Shown piece after piece: positions 25,859 through 34,584 of a stretch of DNA of 64,000 nucleotides (the stretch's first letter is position 1; every line of letters starts with the position of its first letter). The DNA comes from CAZMYM01 sp964620325 (lineage in GTDB: Bacteria; Bipolaricaulota; Bipolaricaulia; UBA7950; UBA9294), in assembly GCA_964620325.1 (NCBI GenBank), contig CAZUIM010000006.1, forward strand, positions 39,444-103,443, read 5' to 3'. The notes beneath the pieces are model-generated. The model searched no databases and had not been told where the DNA came from. It worked only from the letters and a program-made list of their open reading frames with translations. The translations under genes were made by a program, and so were the position numbers.

Positions 25859-27151
25859 GTGAAACGTCGAATCATCCTCGCTGTCGTTCTGGCCGCCTTC
25901 ACCTCGGCTGCCGTCGGCGACCGAGCGACGCCGCTTCGAAGCGGCCTGTTCGGAATTTCGGGGATCATTCCGGAGACCGCCTACTTCGAGGAGCTGCAGG
26001 TCGATTGGGCGACGTCCGGGTTCTGGATCGGATCGTCTGAGGGGTTCCTCGGAGGCGACAAGGAGGACCTTCACACGCGGCACTTCCGGTCGTTCGTCGA
26101 GCACGGGATCACGCCGATCGCCACGTTCTACCTCGGAAACGTCGGACCGGACGCCGCCGTTCACGCCGAAGAGATCGTCCGCCACTACACGACCGGACAG
26201 GGGGCGGTCGACGTCGGAGCGCCCGTTCTCTTCTGGGAGCTCGGGGACGAGCAGAACGGGACGTGGGGAACCTCCTGTGCCCCCGAGGAGTACGCGCGCC
26301 GGGTGGCGGTTCTCGCCCCGGCCGTCCGGCGCGCCGGCCCGGATTGCTCGATCGTGATGGGCGGCCTGCTCGACGGTCCGGAGATGGGCGACTGGGCGCT
26401 CGAGCCGTATCTGCGCGCCTTCCTCGCCGCCGGCGGCGGGGAGTGGATCGACGTCTACGCGTTTCACTACTACGGCTTGGCTCGTCCCGATCGGGGTTGG
26501 CCGGGGGCGCAGCTCTACGACGACGCAGAGAAGATCGTGGCCGACATGCGAAGCACGCTTGCCGAGTTCGGCTTTGAGGATCGGCCGATCTGGGTGACCG
26601 AGACGTCGACCTACTCCGGCCGCGTCGGCGCCGTCGAGCAGACGGAGAGCGAGCAGGCGGCCGACCTCGTCAAGCGCTACCTGCTTCTCTGGGACCTCGG
26701 CGTCGAGGTCGTGCAGTGGTGCTACCTGACGGAGCCGCAGTACGAAGGGACCGGCGTCGGTTTCTTCGATCAGAGTGGCCTCGTCTACGACGGGATCGGT
26801 CCGTACGATCGTGGCGAACAGGTCGAGAAGCGGGCGTATCACGCGTACGTTCGAATGATCGACCGGCTGCGCGAGGCGGAGCTCGTCGAGCGGACGACGT
26901 CCGACGGGGTCTCGTGGTGCCGGTTCATCCGGCCGGAGGGACCGATCAACGTCGTCTGGCAGGATCCGTGGGTCCGCGACGGGCCGGTCTGGATCGAACC
27001 GGATGGAGAACTCGTCGTCGAGGACGTGGTCGGCGAGCCGATCGGCGCCCACGACGGGCGCTTCCGCCTCGACCTCGATATCGAACCGGTCTACCTGGTC
27101 GGCGAGATCGCCGCGGTCTCGACGACCGCCCCGCCGCTTCACGCACCGTAA
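25859..27151 (+). CDS. Secreted glycoside-hydrolase-like protein (clan A TIM-barrel)
   Basis: 430 residues from GTG 25859, behind GGAAGGAGAG. A signal peptide (about 1-22) is followed by a barrel with FWIGSSEGF, then LFWELGDEQNGTWG (expected place of the acid/base Glu at the end of strand 4), DVYAFHYYGLARPD, and PIWVTETSTYSG (nucleophile Glu of strand 7). The final 60 residues form a beta domain. The layout matches clan GH-A families such as GH39-like enzymes; the exact family and sugar are not certain. No carbohydrate-binding module or transporter is adjacent. Confidence 0.78.
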   Translation: MKRRIILAVVLAAFTSAAVGDRATPLRSGLFGISGIIPETAYFEELQVDWATSGFWIGSSEGFLGGDKEDLHTRHFRSFVEHGITPIATFYLGNVGPDAAVHAEEIVRHYTTGQGAVDVGAPVLFWELGDEQNGTWGTSCAPEEYARRVAVLAPAVRRAGPDCSIVMGGLLDGPEMGDWALEPYLRAFLAAGGGEWIDVYAFHYYGLARPDRGWPGAQLYDDAEKIVADMRSTLAEFGFEDRPIWVTETSTYSGRVGAVEQTESEQAADLVKRYLLLWDLGVEVVQWCYLTEPQYEGTGVGFFDQSGLVYDGIGPYDRGEQVEKRAYHAYVRMIDRLREAELVERTTSDGVSWCRFIRPEGPINVVWQDPWVRDGPVWIEPDGELVVEDVVGEPIGAHDGRFRLDLDIEPVYLVGEIAAVSTTAPPLHAP

Positions 27152-27210
27152 CTGCAGGTGGGTTGCGTGCCGATCGGTCAGCGGCTTTCGCCTTGATCGG
27201 CGCGCACGCT

Positions 27211-28236
27211 ATGCTGTCCCGACGTTCGATGTCACAGAACCGACGGCGTTCGACGCGACCTCTGGACTTGGCCTCCGATCTCGATCGGGTCGGCGAGACC
27301 ATGGCGGCCGCGTTTCCCGAGGAACTGGCGCGGCGGCGAACGACGGTGTCCGCTCTCACCCGGTCGTTGCGCCTGGCGATGCCGGCCCTCCGAATCGCCG
27401 CTCGGATCTCGCCGTACGTCAAGCATCGGATGGCCGGAGCCGTCTCCCTCGAAGAGGGCTCGATCGCTTCGGTCGTCCTGATGAAACCGATGGGGCGGGA
27501 TACGAGCCGGTGGTACATCGGACCGGTCGCCACCGATCCGGATCTCAGAAGGAAGGGTCATGGCAGCTCGGCCCTTCGGTGCGCGATCGCTCTTGCACGA
27601 ACCCACGGCGCGCGGTTCTGCCTCCTCGACGTTCGGACGGACAACGACGCGGCGATCGGCCTGTACGAGGGCCTCGGGTTTCGCCGGTACGATGGATGGG
27701 ATCTTCTCGAGGCGGCGCCCGGCCTTGCGGCCGACGGCCCTCCGCTGCCGGACGGCTACCGGATCGTTCGATGTCTCGTGCGATGGCATCGAGTCCGCTT
27801 TCGGATCGCCGTCAACGAGGCCTCGGAGGAGCACCTCACACTCGATCCGCCAAGCCCCGATGAATTCCGGATCGGCCTCTTGGAGCGGGCCATCGTGCGC
27901 GTTCAGCTCCGCGCGGCCGGAGCACAGATGACACGGCGGCTGGTTGAGCACCGTGGTGAACCGGTCGGATGGTTCGGGGTGCGTCGAAACCGTACCGGGC
28001 AGCACACGTTCGCCGTTCATGTGGCGACGCCGCACGCGGAGGCCTTGGCCAACCCGCTCGTCGGCCTCGCATTGGAAGGACTCGCCGCCGGCCCGGCCCT
28101 TCCGATTCAGACGCGGGTCAGATGGGCCGCTCCGGAGGTTCTCGCGGCCTGCAAGCGGCGGGGCTTCCGCATTGTCGAATCGAACGTTCGCCTCGGACTT
28201 GACATGTCCGACCGGATTCCGGAAGAGAGAGGGTGA
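27211..28236 (+). CDS. GNAT-family N-acetyltransferase
   Basis: 341 residues from ATG 27211 (ATG 27229 is an equal alternative; neither has a good ribosome site, and the frame is open far upstream only as shadow of the previous gene). The canonical GNAT acetyl-CoA motif is IGPVATDPDLRRKGHGSSAL at about 100-119, followed by LDVRTDNDAAIGLYEGLGF. The C-terminal 150 residues read like a second, degenerate GNAT lobe. Acceptor unknown. Confidence 0.8.
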   Translation: MLSRRSMSQNRRRSTRPLDLASDLDRVGETMAAAFPEELARRRTTVSALTRSLRLAMPALRIAARISPYVKHRMAGAVSLEEGSIASVVLMKPMGRDTSRWYIGPVATDPDLRRKGHGSSALRCAIALARTHGARFCLLDVRTDNDAAIGLYEGLGFRRYDGWDLLEAAPGLAADGPPLPDGYRIVRCLVRWHRVRFRIAVNEASEEHLTLDPPSPDEFRIGLLERAIVRVQLRAAGAQMTRRLVEHRGEPVGWFGVRRNRTGQHTFAVHVATPHAEALANPLVGLALEGLAAGPALPIQTRVRWAAPEVLAACKRRGFRIVESNVRLGLDMSDRIPEERG

Positions 28237-28402
28237 GGGACAATGGGATCTACGTCGGCGAGGTGGGGGACCAGACGAGAGACAGCGACCGCTCGCCGAA
28301 TCCTGATCGGGTCACGGAAAACGAGCGAAGGCGCTCCTGCCGGGAAGGTGGCGGGGCGACGAGGCTGGTGCGGAATGAAGGCACATCGCGTCGTTGTAGG
28401 TC

Positions 28403-28555
28403 TCATGGCGATCGTCTGCGTGGCTGGCGCGGTGGGGATCCCAGGGGTTGGCTCCGAGGCGTCCGAAACTCATCAATGGATGGTCGCACGAATGCTGCCG
28501 AGACGACCAAACCCATCGCCGGGACCGCGACATACAGAACCGCACAGAGCGCCAT
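28403..28555 (-). CDS. Candidate 50-residue membrane peptide (doubtful)
   Basis: In the 427-base space between 28236 and 28664, a minus-strand ATG at 28555 follows AAAGAGGAAG. It opens a 50-codon frame with one hydrophobic segment (VLYVAVPAMGLVVSAAF) and a basic tail. On the opposite strand, from about 28378, a short signal-peptide-like stretch (VVVGLMAIVCVAGAVGIPG) also reads but then degrades. Either may be a relic. No homology recognised. Confidence 0.25.
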   Translation of the reverse strand: MALCAVLYVAVPAMGLVVSAAFVRPSIDEFRTPRSQPLGSPPRQPRRRSP

Positions 28556-28663
28556 ACTTCCTCTTTCAGCATACAAGCTATGATAGCAATTGCCGCGACA
28601 ATGCGATTCGATGTCACCCTGGCGGGAAGTGCTCACGATCGGCCACAGCCGGGCGTCACCGCC

Positions 28664-29974
28664 TCACGAGTCCAATCGGAACGGCGGGTACTCGTCGGTC
28701 ATCAGCGCCGCGTAGGCAGCCACGCGCAGCGTCCAGCGGTTCATTCCGACGACCAGGCGGAAGATCTCCTCCGGATACCTCCCGGTGAACAGGAGGGTCA
28801 CCCCGGCGAAGATCGTCAGGATGAAGGTGAGGCCAAGCTCGTAGAACCCGGCGCCGCCCTGAAAGACGCCGACGACGATGTAGTGCGGGATCGCCAGCAG
28901 CCACCACTTCACCAGCACGAGGCCGCGCGAGAGCGTCTCCGGGTAGGCCACATGGAGGTCGGCCGGATAGCCGCCCGCCTGCAGCGTGAACGGCGGGTAC
29001 CGGTCGGTCGCCAGGGCGTCGTAGCTGTAAAACGCCACGCGCCACGACCACCGCAGCACGCCGACGTTGTAGTTGAACAACCCCCGGGGATACCGCCCGG
29101 TGAACAGGATCGCGAAGAACGACAGGACCCAGGAGACGGCGCAGCCGGCCCACAAGAAGGCCAAAACGATGAAGTGCGGGATGAGGAGGAACCACTTGAC
29201 CAACCAGAGGGCGGGAGAGAGTGGCTCGGTCTTCTCGGCCGTGATGTCGACCGGGTAGACGCCCGGCTCGCGTGGTCGGGCCTCGGCCGATACGTCCGAT
29301 TCGCCGACCCGCGCCCGGCGGGCGACGAGGAGGATGAGGACGAGGCCGACGGCGACGAGGACGACGCCACCGGCGAGGACGCCGATCCCGAGCGTGAGCA
29401 GCCACGGCGCTTCGACGCCGACGGTCCCTTCGAGTTCGAGGCCGCGACTCCCGTCGGCGTTCATCGCGACCAGGAGCCAGTCGCCCGGCTCGAGGGCCCA
29501 CCGAAGCGACCGTGTCCCGTCGCCTTCGACGCTGGCAACCCAGAAGGGCTGTTCGCCCGGAGGCGCAGGCTCGTTCGTGCCGACGACGTCCCGGAAGTCG
29601 GTCGTCCAGACGCGATCTGCGTGGAGGTCGTCGAAGTCAAGATCCTCGATCTGCGCGTACGAGACACCGGCGAGGTAGGCCTCGACGTCGGCGCGTGACG
29701 CAACGCCAAGGAAGATCGGTCGATCGCCTGCCATCTCGATCCTCGCCGTGGTCGGATTCCTGTACCACCAGATCCAATTGCCTTCGAGGAGAATGTTCCC
29801 CGTGATTGCGTAGGTATCCCGCGCGAGCTCGGCGGGCGGCGCGGTGAGAAATCCGTCGTCGTCGGTGAACGCGAGATCGACGCCGACGATCGTCCCGCCG
29901 CCGAATAGGAGCCCGATCCCGGCGATCAGGATCAGACCGCCGATGATCAGTGCAGCGACCTTCCCTGCATTCAT
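28664..29974 (-). CDS. Membrane protein with two DUF4389 domains
   Basis: 436 residues from ATG 29974, behind AAGGAGGGG. A first transmembrane segment (VAALIIGGLILIAGIGLLFGGG) is followed by an extracytoplasmic beta domain (about 30-185), a second transmembrane segment (about 195-225), and then two tandem DUF4389 units. Each unit has a PLS/L-LVKWFLLIPHF or VLVKWWLLAIPHY helix and an LFTGRYPRGLFNYNVGV or LFTGRYPEEIFRLVVGM motif, and ends in a D-YPPF sequence. DUF4389 is a membrane domain of unknown role. Here it is duplicated and joined to an outside domain. Confidence 0.85.
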   Translation of the reverse strand: MNAGKVAALIIGGLILIAGIGLLFGGGTIVGVDLAFTDDDGFLTAPPAELARDTYAITGNILLEGNWIWWYRNPTTARIEMAGDRPIFLGVASRADVEAYLAGVSYAQIEDLDFDDLHADRVWTTDFRDVVGTNEPAPPGEQPFWVASVEGDGTRSLRWALEPGDWLLVAMNADGSRGLELEGTVGVEAPWLLTLGIGVLAGGVVLVAVGLVLILLVARRARVGESDVSAEARPREPGVYPVDITAEKTEPLSPALWLVKWFLLIPHFIVLAFLWAGCAVSWVLSFFAILFTGRYPRGLFNYNVGVLRWSWRVAFYSYDALATDRYPPFTLQAGGYPADLHVAYPETLSRGLVLVKWWLLAIPHYIVVGVFQGGAGFYELGLTFILTIFAGVTLLFTGRYPEEIFRLVVGMNRWTLRVAAYAALMTDEYPPFRLDS

Positions 29975-30352
29975 CTTCCAGCCCCTCCTTGTCGTCGGAC
30001 GTGAGCGGCCCGAGAGCGCATCGTAGACCGATCGGCCCGGCCGCGGCAACAGGCGGCGTCCGTCCCGTCAGGGGGTCTTGGTGCGGATCCACCCGCCCTG
30101 GTAGAGGACGTTGCCGGTCTGCCGGCGGGGTGCCGGCGTACGGGCCGTCGAGGATGAAAGGCCGGTCCTCCTCGCAGCGTCTGCTCGGTGAACGCACAAG
30201 GCTTCGCCCGGGGTGCTGTTCGTTCACCGGTCATGGGCGATCTCTGCTCGTTGGGCGGCTTGTGTTCGGACGATCCACTGCTTGTTGGTGGCCGGCGAAC
30301 CGTTCAATCGATGCGGGCGGTGCGGATCGATCGTTCGGCGATGCAGGCAGGC
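29975..30352 (-). other. Gene-free stretch with a possible coding relic
   Basis: No intact gene is seen in these 378 bases. On the minus strand, around 30180-30070, one frame reads FILDGPYAGTP and a neighbouring frame continues QTGNVLYQGGWIRTKTP to a TGA. This could be the frameshifted C-terminal remnant of a lost gene. Evidence is weak. Confidence 0.25.
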
Positions 30353-30811
30353 CTACAGGGAGACCGTCAGTCCGATCTGTTCGACGATCTGGCCGGCGTG
30401 TTTGATCTCGAGCATGTAGGTGCCCGCTTCGAGATCGACGATGGCCGCGGAGTAGTCGATCGCTCCGATGCAGGTTGGGCACGGTCCCGGCTGGAGGACC
30501 GTCTCGATCGACAGCGTGAGCGATCCTTCCGAGGCGGTCAATCGAGGGACCAGATGGTGACAGGGCGTGGACGTCCGGATGGTGCCGCCGATCTCGATCC
30601 GATCTCCTTGAAGCGCGACGTCGGCGCGATCGACGTCCTCGGCCGTCGCACAGCGCGCCTCGCCTTGAGCGAACAAGAGCGTCGGCAAGGCGGGCGGCAA
30701 GTACGAGCAGGCCTGAGTGAGTCCGCACAGGACCATCAGTGCGATGAGAATCGTCAATCGCCCGGATCGTTGTCGGTCTCCCGGGCGGCGAGACCTTCCC
30801 GTTCCGACCAT
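30353..30811 (-). CDS. Small lipoprotein, function unknown
   Basis: 152 residues from ATG 30811, behind GAGAGGAG. The signal sequence ends LCGLTQAC, a clear lipobox with cysteine at about residue 35. The mature domain of about 115 residues contains four more cysteines, including a CPTC pair and a C-terminal ILEIKHAG-like strand (read as YMLEIKHAGQIVEQIGLTV). It resembles a small beta-sandwich lipoprotein. No family recognised. It is divergent from the aldo-keto reductase gene. Confidence 0.7.
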   Translation of the reverse strand: MVGTGRSRRPGDRQRSGRLTILIALMVLCGLTQACSYLPPALPTLLFAQGEARCATAEDVDRADVALQGDRIEIGGTIRTSTPCHHLVPRLTASEGSLTLSIETVLQPGPCPTCIGAIDYSAAIVDLEAGTYMLEIKHAGQIVEQIGLTVSL

Positions 30812-30867
30812 GTTGTCTCCTCTCGACGGCGTTTCGCACAGGTGGGCTCGACCGATTCGTCTTGCTC

Positions 30868-30881
30868 GGAGTATACACTCC
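30868..30881. promoter_or_regulatory. Palindrome in the divergent promoter region
   Basis: GGAGT-ATAC-ACTCC has 5-bp perfect arms and contains TATAC/GTATA, as a -10 box would. It lies between the divergent lipoprotein (30811) and aldo-keto reductase (30911) starts, a position fit for a shared operator. Confidence 0.4.
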
Positions 30882-30910
30882 TTGGGCGACGACGAAGGAG
30901 GGCGCGGACC

Positions 30911-32080
30911 ATGCACTACAGAACGCACGCAGGCGTGACCGTCTCCGAGATCGGCGTGGGCTGCTACGGACTGAGCGGCGCGTACGGAGTCGACAAACCC
31001 GGAACGTACAAGGAGGTTATCCGCGTTGCATACGATTTCGGGGTCACCTTCTTCGATACAGCGGAGGCCTACGGACCGGGCGAGCGGGTGTTGGGTGAGG
31101 CCATCGCGCCGTTCCGACGATCGGTTCGGATCGCGACAAAGGTGGGCGTGCGCGACGAGCTCACACCCGATCTCTCGGCGAGTTACATCGCAGAAGCATG
31201 CGAGCGGAGCCTGACGAACCTCGGGACAGACTACATCGACTTGTACCAAGTGCACTTCGACGATCCGGAGACGCCGATCGAGGAGACGGTCGCCGCCCTC
31301 GAGCGGCTGCGTCGAGAGGGAAAGATCCTCCGGTACGGCCTCGGGCATCTTCCGGCGGCGCGGATCGGCGAATACCTCGACACCGCTGACCCGTTCTCCG
31401 TCCTGATCGAACTGAGCCCGGTGGCCCGCGACGGCTTCCGGTCGATTGTCCCGCTCTGCGAGGAGAAGGGGGTCGGCGTGATCGGCTTCAGCGTCACCGG
31501 TCGAGGCGTTCTCACGGGGAAGATCGATGCGCAGACGCGCTTCGCCGACGAGGACATCCGCCGGATCGATCCCCTCTTCCAGCGGGAACGATTCGCGTTG
31601 GCAATGCGCACCGCAAAGCTGCTCGCTGAGGTCGGAGCCGAGTACGGAAAGACGTCGGTCCAGGTTGCGATCGCCTGGGTCCTCTCACAGCCGGCGGTCC
31701 TCTGCGCATTGACCGGCCCCTCTTCGGTCGATCACCTCGAGGAGAACGTCGCGGCGAGTGGGTTCGCCCTCGAGGAGCAGCATCTTCGCCGTATCGACCG
31801 GTTCCTCGCCGCGGAGGACCGCCGCCTGGAGGAGGAGATCGGAGCCGCGGTGGAAGAGATCCTGGCCCAAGAGAGCCTCGCTGAATCCGAATCGGCGGTC
31901 GAGGATCTCGTCTACGCAGCGGAATCCGCACACCAACTCGGATGGGTTGCCGAAGGGGACCTGATGCCCGTGATTCGCGATCTCCTCCCGCTTCGCAGGA
32001 AGCCGAAGGGGCCGGACGTGACGGAAGCCCTTCGCGGCATTCAGATGCGACTCGTCGAGGTCGTCAAGCTTCCGCACTGA
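30911..32080 (+). CDS. Aldo/keto reductase with C-terminal extension
   Basis: 389 residues; ATG follows GAAGGAGGG. The (beta/alpha)8 NAD(P)H oxidoreductase core covers about 1-300. The catalytic tetrad is visible: Asp in FFDTAEAYGPGE with its Tyr, Lys in IATKVGVRD, and His in YQVHFDD. The NADP-phosphate side shows LTGPSSVDHLEEN. The family YajO/general stress protein 69-like group fits. The last ~80 residues are an acidic helical extension not usual for the core family (EIGAAVEEILAQESLAESES onward). Substrate not predictable. Confidence 0.9.
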   Translation: MHYRTHAGVTVSEIGVGCYGLSGAYGVDKPGTYKEVIRVAYDFGVTFFDTAEAYGPGERVLGEAIAPFRRSVRIATKVGVRDELTPDLSASYIAEACERSLTNLGTDYIDLYQVHFDDPETPIEETVAALERLRREGKILRYGLGHLPAARIGEYLDTADPFSVLIELSPVARDGFRSIVPLCEEKGVGVIGFSVTGRGVLTGKIDAQTRFADEDIRRIDPLFQRERFALAMRTAKLLAEVGAEYGKTSVQVAIAWVLSQPAVLCALTGPSSVDHLEENVAASGFALEEQHLRRIDRFLAAEDRRLEEEIGAAVEEILAQESLAESESAVEDLVYAAESAHQLGWVAEGDLMPVIRDLLPLRRKPKGPDVTEALRGIQMRLVEVVKLPH

Positions 32081-32190
32081 GATCCGAGGCGTCGCGACCG
32101 CCGATCAAGGAAGGCTGGGGCGAGGCGCTGGCCAGCCGGGCGTCCGACGCGACTGGCGAGTGAGGTCCCGGGGGGTACGGTGGGATCCCG

Positions 32191-32982
32191 ATGGTCGATG
32201 ATGAGATGGTCGTCGAGAAGGAGGACAAGCTGCGGGCGTGGTTCGTACGCGACTGCGACCCAATCGATGCGGAGATCGACGGGCTCGACATCGGCTGGGG
32301 CGGCATCCAGCGATGGATGACGGGCCTCCTGGACCTCGAGTCCTGCTCGAGGCATCTCGACTTCGCGTGCGGGTACGCGACCTTCGCCGTCCAGCTCGCG
32401 TGGCGCTTCCCGCGGCTTCACGTGGTCGGACTGAACATCGACTTCGAGGGTGCGCACGCCGCGGCAAGATCTCTCGTGGAACGGGCCGGCCTTGCCGATC
32501 GCTGTGAGTTCGTCTGCGCCGACGCCAGGGATATGCCGTTCCCCGACGAGGCGTTCGACTCGGTCAGCTGTTTTCTCGGTCTCCAGGATATCGAGATCGG
32601 CTTCGGCGAGCACGGTGTCCGAGATGCTCTCCACGAAGCGGGACGGGTCCTCAAGCCGAACGGCATCCTCGCCGTCGCGGACGAGTTTTCCGTCGAGCGC
32701 TTGAGGGAGCTCCTCGCGCCGGTCCCGTCGGCGGAGATGACCTTCCACGAACGCGCGCTCGACGTCCGATGGAAGCGAGAGATCGCCGAGCGGGCGATCG
32801 ACCTCTACGCCGACGGGTGGCGCGGACAAGTCCGATCCAACGATCCGGCGAACGGGGAGTCAGCCCGCGCTGCGGCGCTCGAGCGGCTGCGGGCGGAGAT
32901 GGAACGCCAGCTCGCCGAGCGGGGCGCGTACACACCCTTCGGGCCGATCCGGCTCGCGGTCGCGCGCAAACGCCTCGACTAG
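32191..32982 (+). CDS. Class I SAM-dependent methyltransferase
   Basis: 263 residues. Motif I is LDFACGYATFAVQLAWRFP (about 56-74), with the canonical DxGxG loosened to DFACGYA. Motif II is VVGLNIDFEGAHAA, post-I region VCADARDMPFPDEAFDSVSC, and motif III EAGRVLKPNGILAVADEF. This is the methyltransferase_11/25 fold. The substrate is unknown. The stop overlaps by four bases the stop of the convergent phosphorylase gene. Confidence 0.87.
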   Translation: MVDDEMVVEKEDKLRAWFVRDCDPIDAEIDGLDIGWGGIQRWMTGLLDLESCSRHLDFACGYATFAVQLAWRFPRLHVVGLNIDFEGAHAAARSLVERAGLADRCEFVCADARDMPFPDEAFDSVSCFLGLQDIEIGFGEHGVRDALHEAGRVLKPNGILAVADEFSVERLRELLAPVPSAEMTFHERALDVRWKREIAERAIDLYADGWRGQVRSNDPANGESARAAALERLRAEMERQLAERGAYTPFGPIRLAVARKRLD

Positions 32983-33767
32983 AGAGCCCCGTTCGCTCGG
33001 AGAGCTTCCGCCGCGTCGACCACGACGTCCGCTTGCAGGGTGCATGTCTCTTGGTACGTCTCGTCGAACCGCGCGGGGTTCCAGCCTTCGGTCAGATCGA
33101 TGTACGGATGGAACAGGGCGCCGCCCGTGATCCCGAGCGTGCGGCACGCGGAGAAGAGGACGGCGGCTTCCCCGTTCTCGAGTGAGAAACAGCCCTGCTC
33201 GCGAAAACCAGCGGCCATCTCGCCGCTGATCCGGTAGAGTGCTTCGCAGCAGCCGTTCCCGCCGACGTGCACTGCGGCGCCGTGACGCCGAACTGCGTCG
33301 GCGAGTGCCTGGACGACGTCTTCGTCGGCTTCGACCCGCTGTTCCGTGTTTCCGTAGTGGATCGAGGTTCCGTCCGGTCCGACGGCGAACGACGGCACGA
33401 GCAGATCTTCGAAGGTGACCGGTGGGCCGAGCGACCAGGCCGCGCACGCGAGGAAGACGGCACGAATCCCTCCTGCCGCCAGGTCTTCGATCGTGCACGC
33501 GAGGGGAGAGGCGCCCATCGGCGGGACGAGGACGATCACGTCGAGTCCCTCGCGGCTCCCTCGCTTCACGACGTGAGGTCCGCTGTACGGGTGAACGTGA
33601 GGGCTCAGCCAATCGGCGTCTTCGAGAGCGCACAGCTCGCCCAGCCGCTCGACGATGCCTCGGCTGAAGGTCAGAACCGCGATCCCACCCAGTGTAAGCT
33701 CTCCTTCCGCCAGTCCGGCCTTCTTCGCGGCGGCCTGCGTCTGATGCGGGTCGACCAAGTAGCGCAT
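32979..33767 (-). CDS. Nucleoside phosphorylase (uridine/purine phosphorylase family)
   Basis: 262 residues from ATG 33767, behind AAGGAGG. It matches the PNP_UDP_1 family of COG2820 type: VHPYSGPHVVKRGSREG, VPPMGASPLACTIEDLAAGGIRAV (in pieces around 85-115), and the later NGEAAVLFSACRTLGITGGAL region containing the acidic residue that binds ribose. It cleaves a nucleoside with phosphate to a base and ribose-1-phosphate. The base preference is not clear. It is the last gene of a tight minus-strand operon, and its ribosome site overlaps the stop of the DJ-1 stub. Confidence 0.8.
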   Translation of the reverse strand: MRYLVDPHQTQAAAKKAGLAEGELTLGGIAVLTFSRGIVERLGELCALEDADWLSPHVHPYSGPHVVKRGSREGLDVIVLVPPMGASPLACTIEDLAAGGIRAVFLACAAWSLGPPVTFEDLLVPSFAVGPDGTSIHYGNTEQRVEADEDVVQALADAVRRHGAAVHVGGNGCCEALYRISGEMAAGFREQGCFSLENGEAAVLFSACRTLGITGGALFHPYIDLTEGWNPARFDETYQETCTLQADVVVDAAEALRANGAL

Positions 33768-33778
33768 GCGTTCCTCCT

Positions 33779-33940
33779 TCAGGTCGATCGTTCGATCTCG
33801 AATCCCATCGCTCCTTGCACACGCGATCCGGGGAGCGATGCATATGCCGCTTCGATGGCCGGGTGAACGCAGAACAACGGAAAGGCCACTTCCCATTCGG
33901 CGAACCCTGGGTACAGGGTGGTCAGGAGCTTCTTCGGCAC
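33779..33940 (-). pseudogene. DJ-1/PfpI-like N-terminal stub
   Basis: 53 codons from GTG 33940, with a good GGAGGTG ribosome site, to a TGA inside the ribosome site of the next gene. The sequence begins LLTTLYPGFAEWEVAFPLF and continues GSRVQGAMGFEIE, matching the first strand-helix-strand of DJ-1/PfpI-family proteins. The family is normally about 180-200 residues with the nucleophile Cys near residue 100, which is missing here. It is therefore probably a deletion remnant, or a retained small protein. Confidence 0.6.
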
Positions 33941-33965
33941 GCGTCCACCTCCGCGCCGTTTCCCG

Positions 33966-34562
33966 TCAGCTTCCGCCCTCCTCCTCAAACCGCTCGTTCC
34001 AGACGAGTTCGTCGAGCGGCCGTCGCCCCGGATTCTCCGGTGCGGCCGCCGGCGTGCCGATGGGAACGGCGCAGATGAACCGGTAGTCCTCGGGCACACC
34101 GAACCGTTCGCGGACGGCGTTACCCGGAAACAGGCTCGTCTGATAGCAGGCGCCGTAGCCGAGGGCGTGCGCGGCGAGCAGCATGTTCCCGACCGCCAGC
34201 GCGCCGTCAGAATCGGCGTGTTCGGGGTATCGATCGGTCGCTACGAAGACGAACACGAATACAGGGGCGCCGAAAGCGTGGTCGGCGTAGCTTCGGTAGT
34301 CGCTCTTGACGTTTGGCTTCTCTTCGTTCGCGATCCGGTCGGAGCCGTCGATTCGCCGTTCGATCGCTTCGATCGAACGCTCCAGCAGCTGGGAGAGGCT
34401 CCGGCGATCGTTCACAACGAGGAATCGCCACGGCTGGCTGTTTCCGGAACTCGGCGCGCAGCGGGCGGCATCGAGGATCCGCTCGACGATTTCCTTTGGC
34501 ACCGAATCGGGGAGGAACGCTCGTACCGAACGTCGCGACGCGATCGCCTCGAACACGTCCAC
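33966..34562 (-). CDS. Nitroreductase family FMN oxidoreductase
   Basis: 198 residues from GTG 34562. Family marks are EAIASRRSVRAFLPDSVPKE, CAPSSGNSQPWRFLVVND, ALAVGNMLLAAHALGYGACY and FICAVPIGTPAAAPENPGRRPLDELV. It would use FMN and NAD(P)H to reduce an electrophilic substrate in the cytoplasm. It is only distantly like the nitroreductase at 3403. It is the middle gene of the minus-strand operon, 22 bases after the broken flavin-reductase-like gene. Confidence 0.93.
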   Translation of the reverse strand: MDVFEAIASRRSVRAFLPDSVPKEIVERILDAARCAPSSGNSQPWRFLVVNDRRSLSQLLERSIEAIERRIDGSDRIANEEKPNVKSDYRSYADHAFGAPVFVFVFVATDRYPEHADSDGALAVGNMLLAAHALGYGACYQTSLFPGNAVRERFGVPEDYRFICAVPIGTPAAAPENPGRRPLDELVWNERFEEEGGS

Positions 34563-34584
34563 TTCCGTCTCCTCCTCCGAGTCT

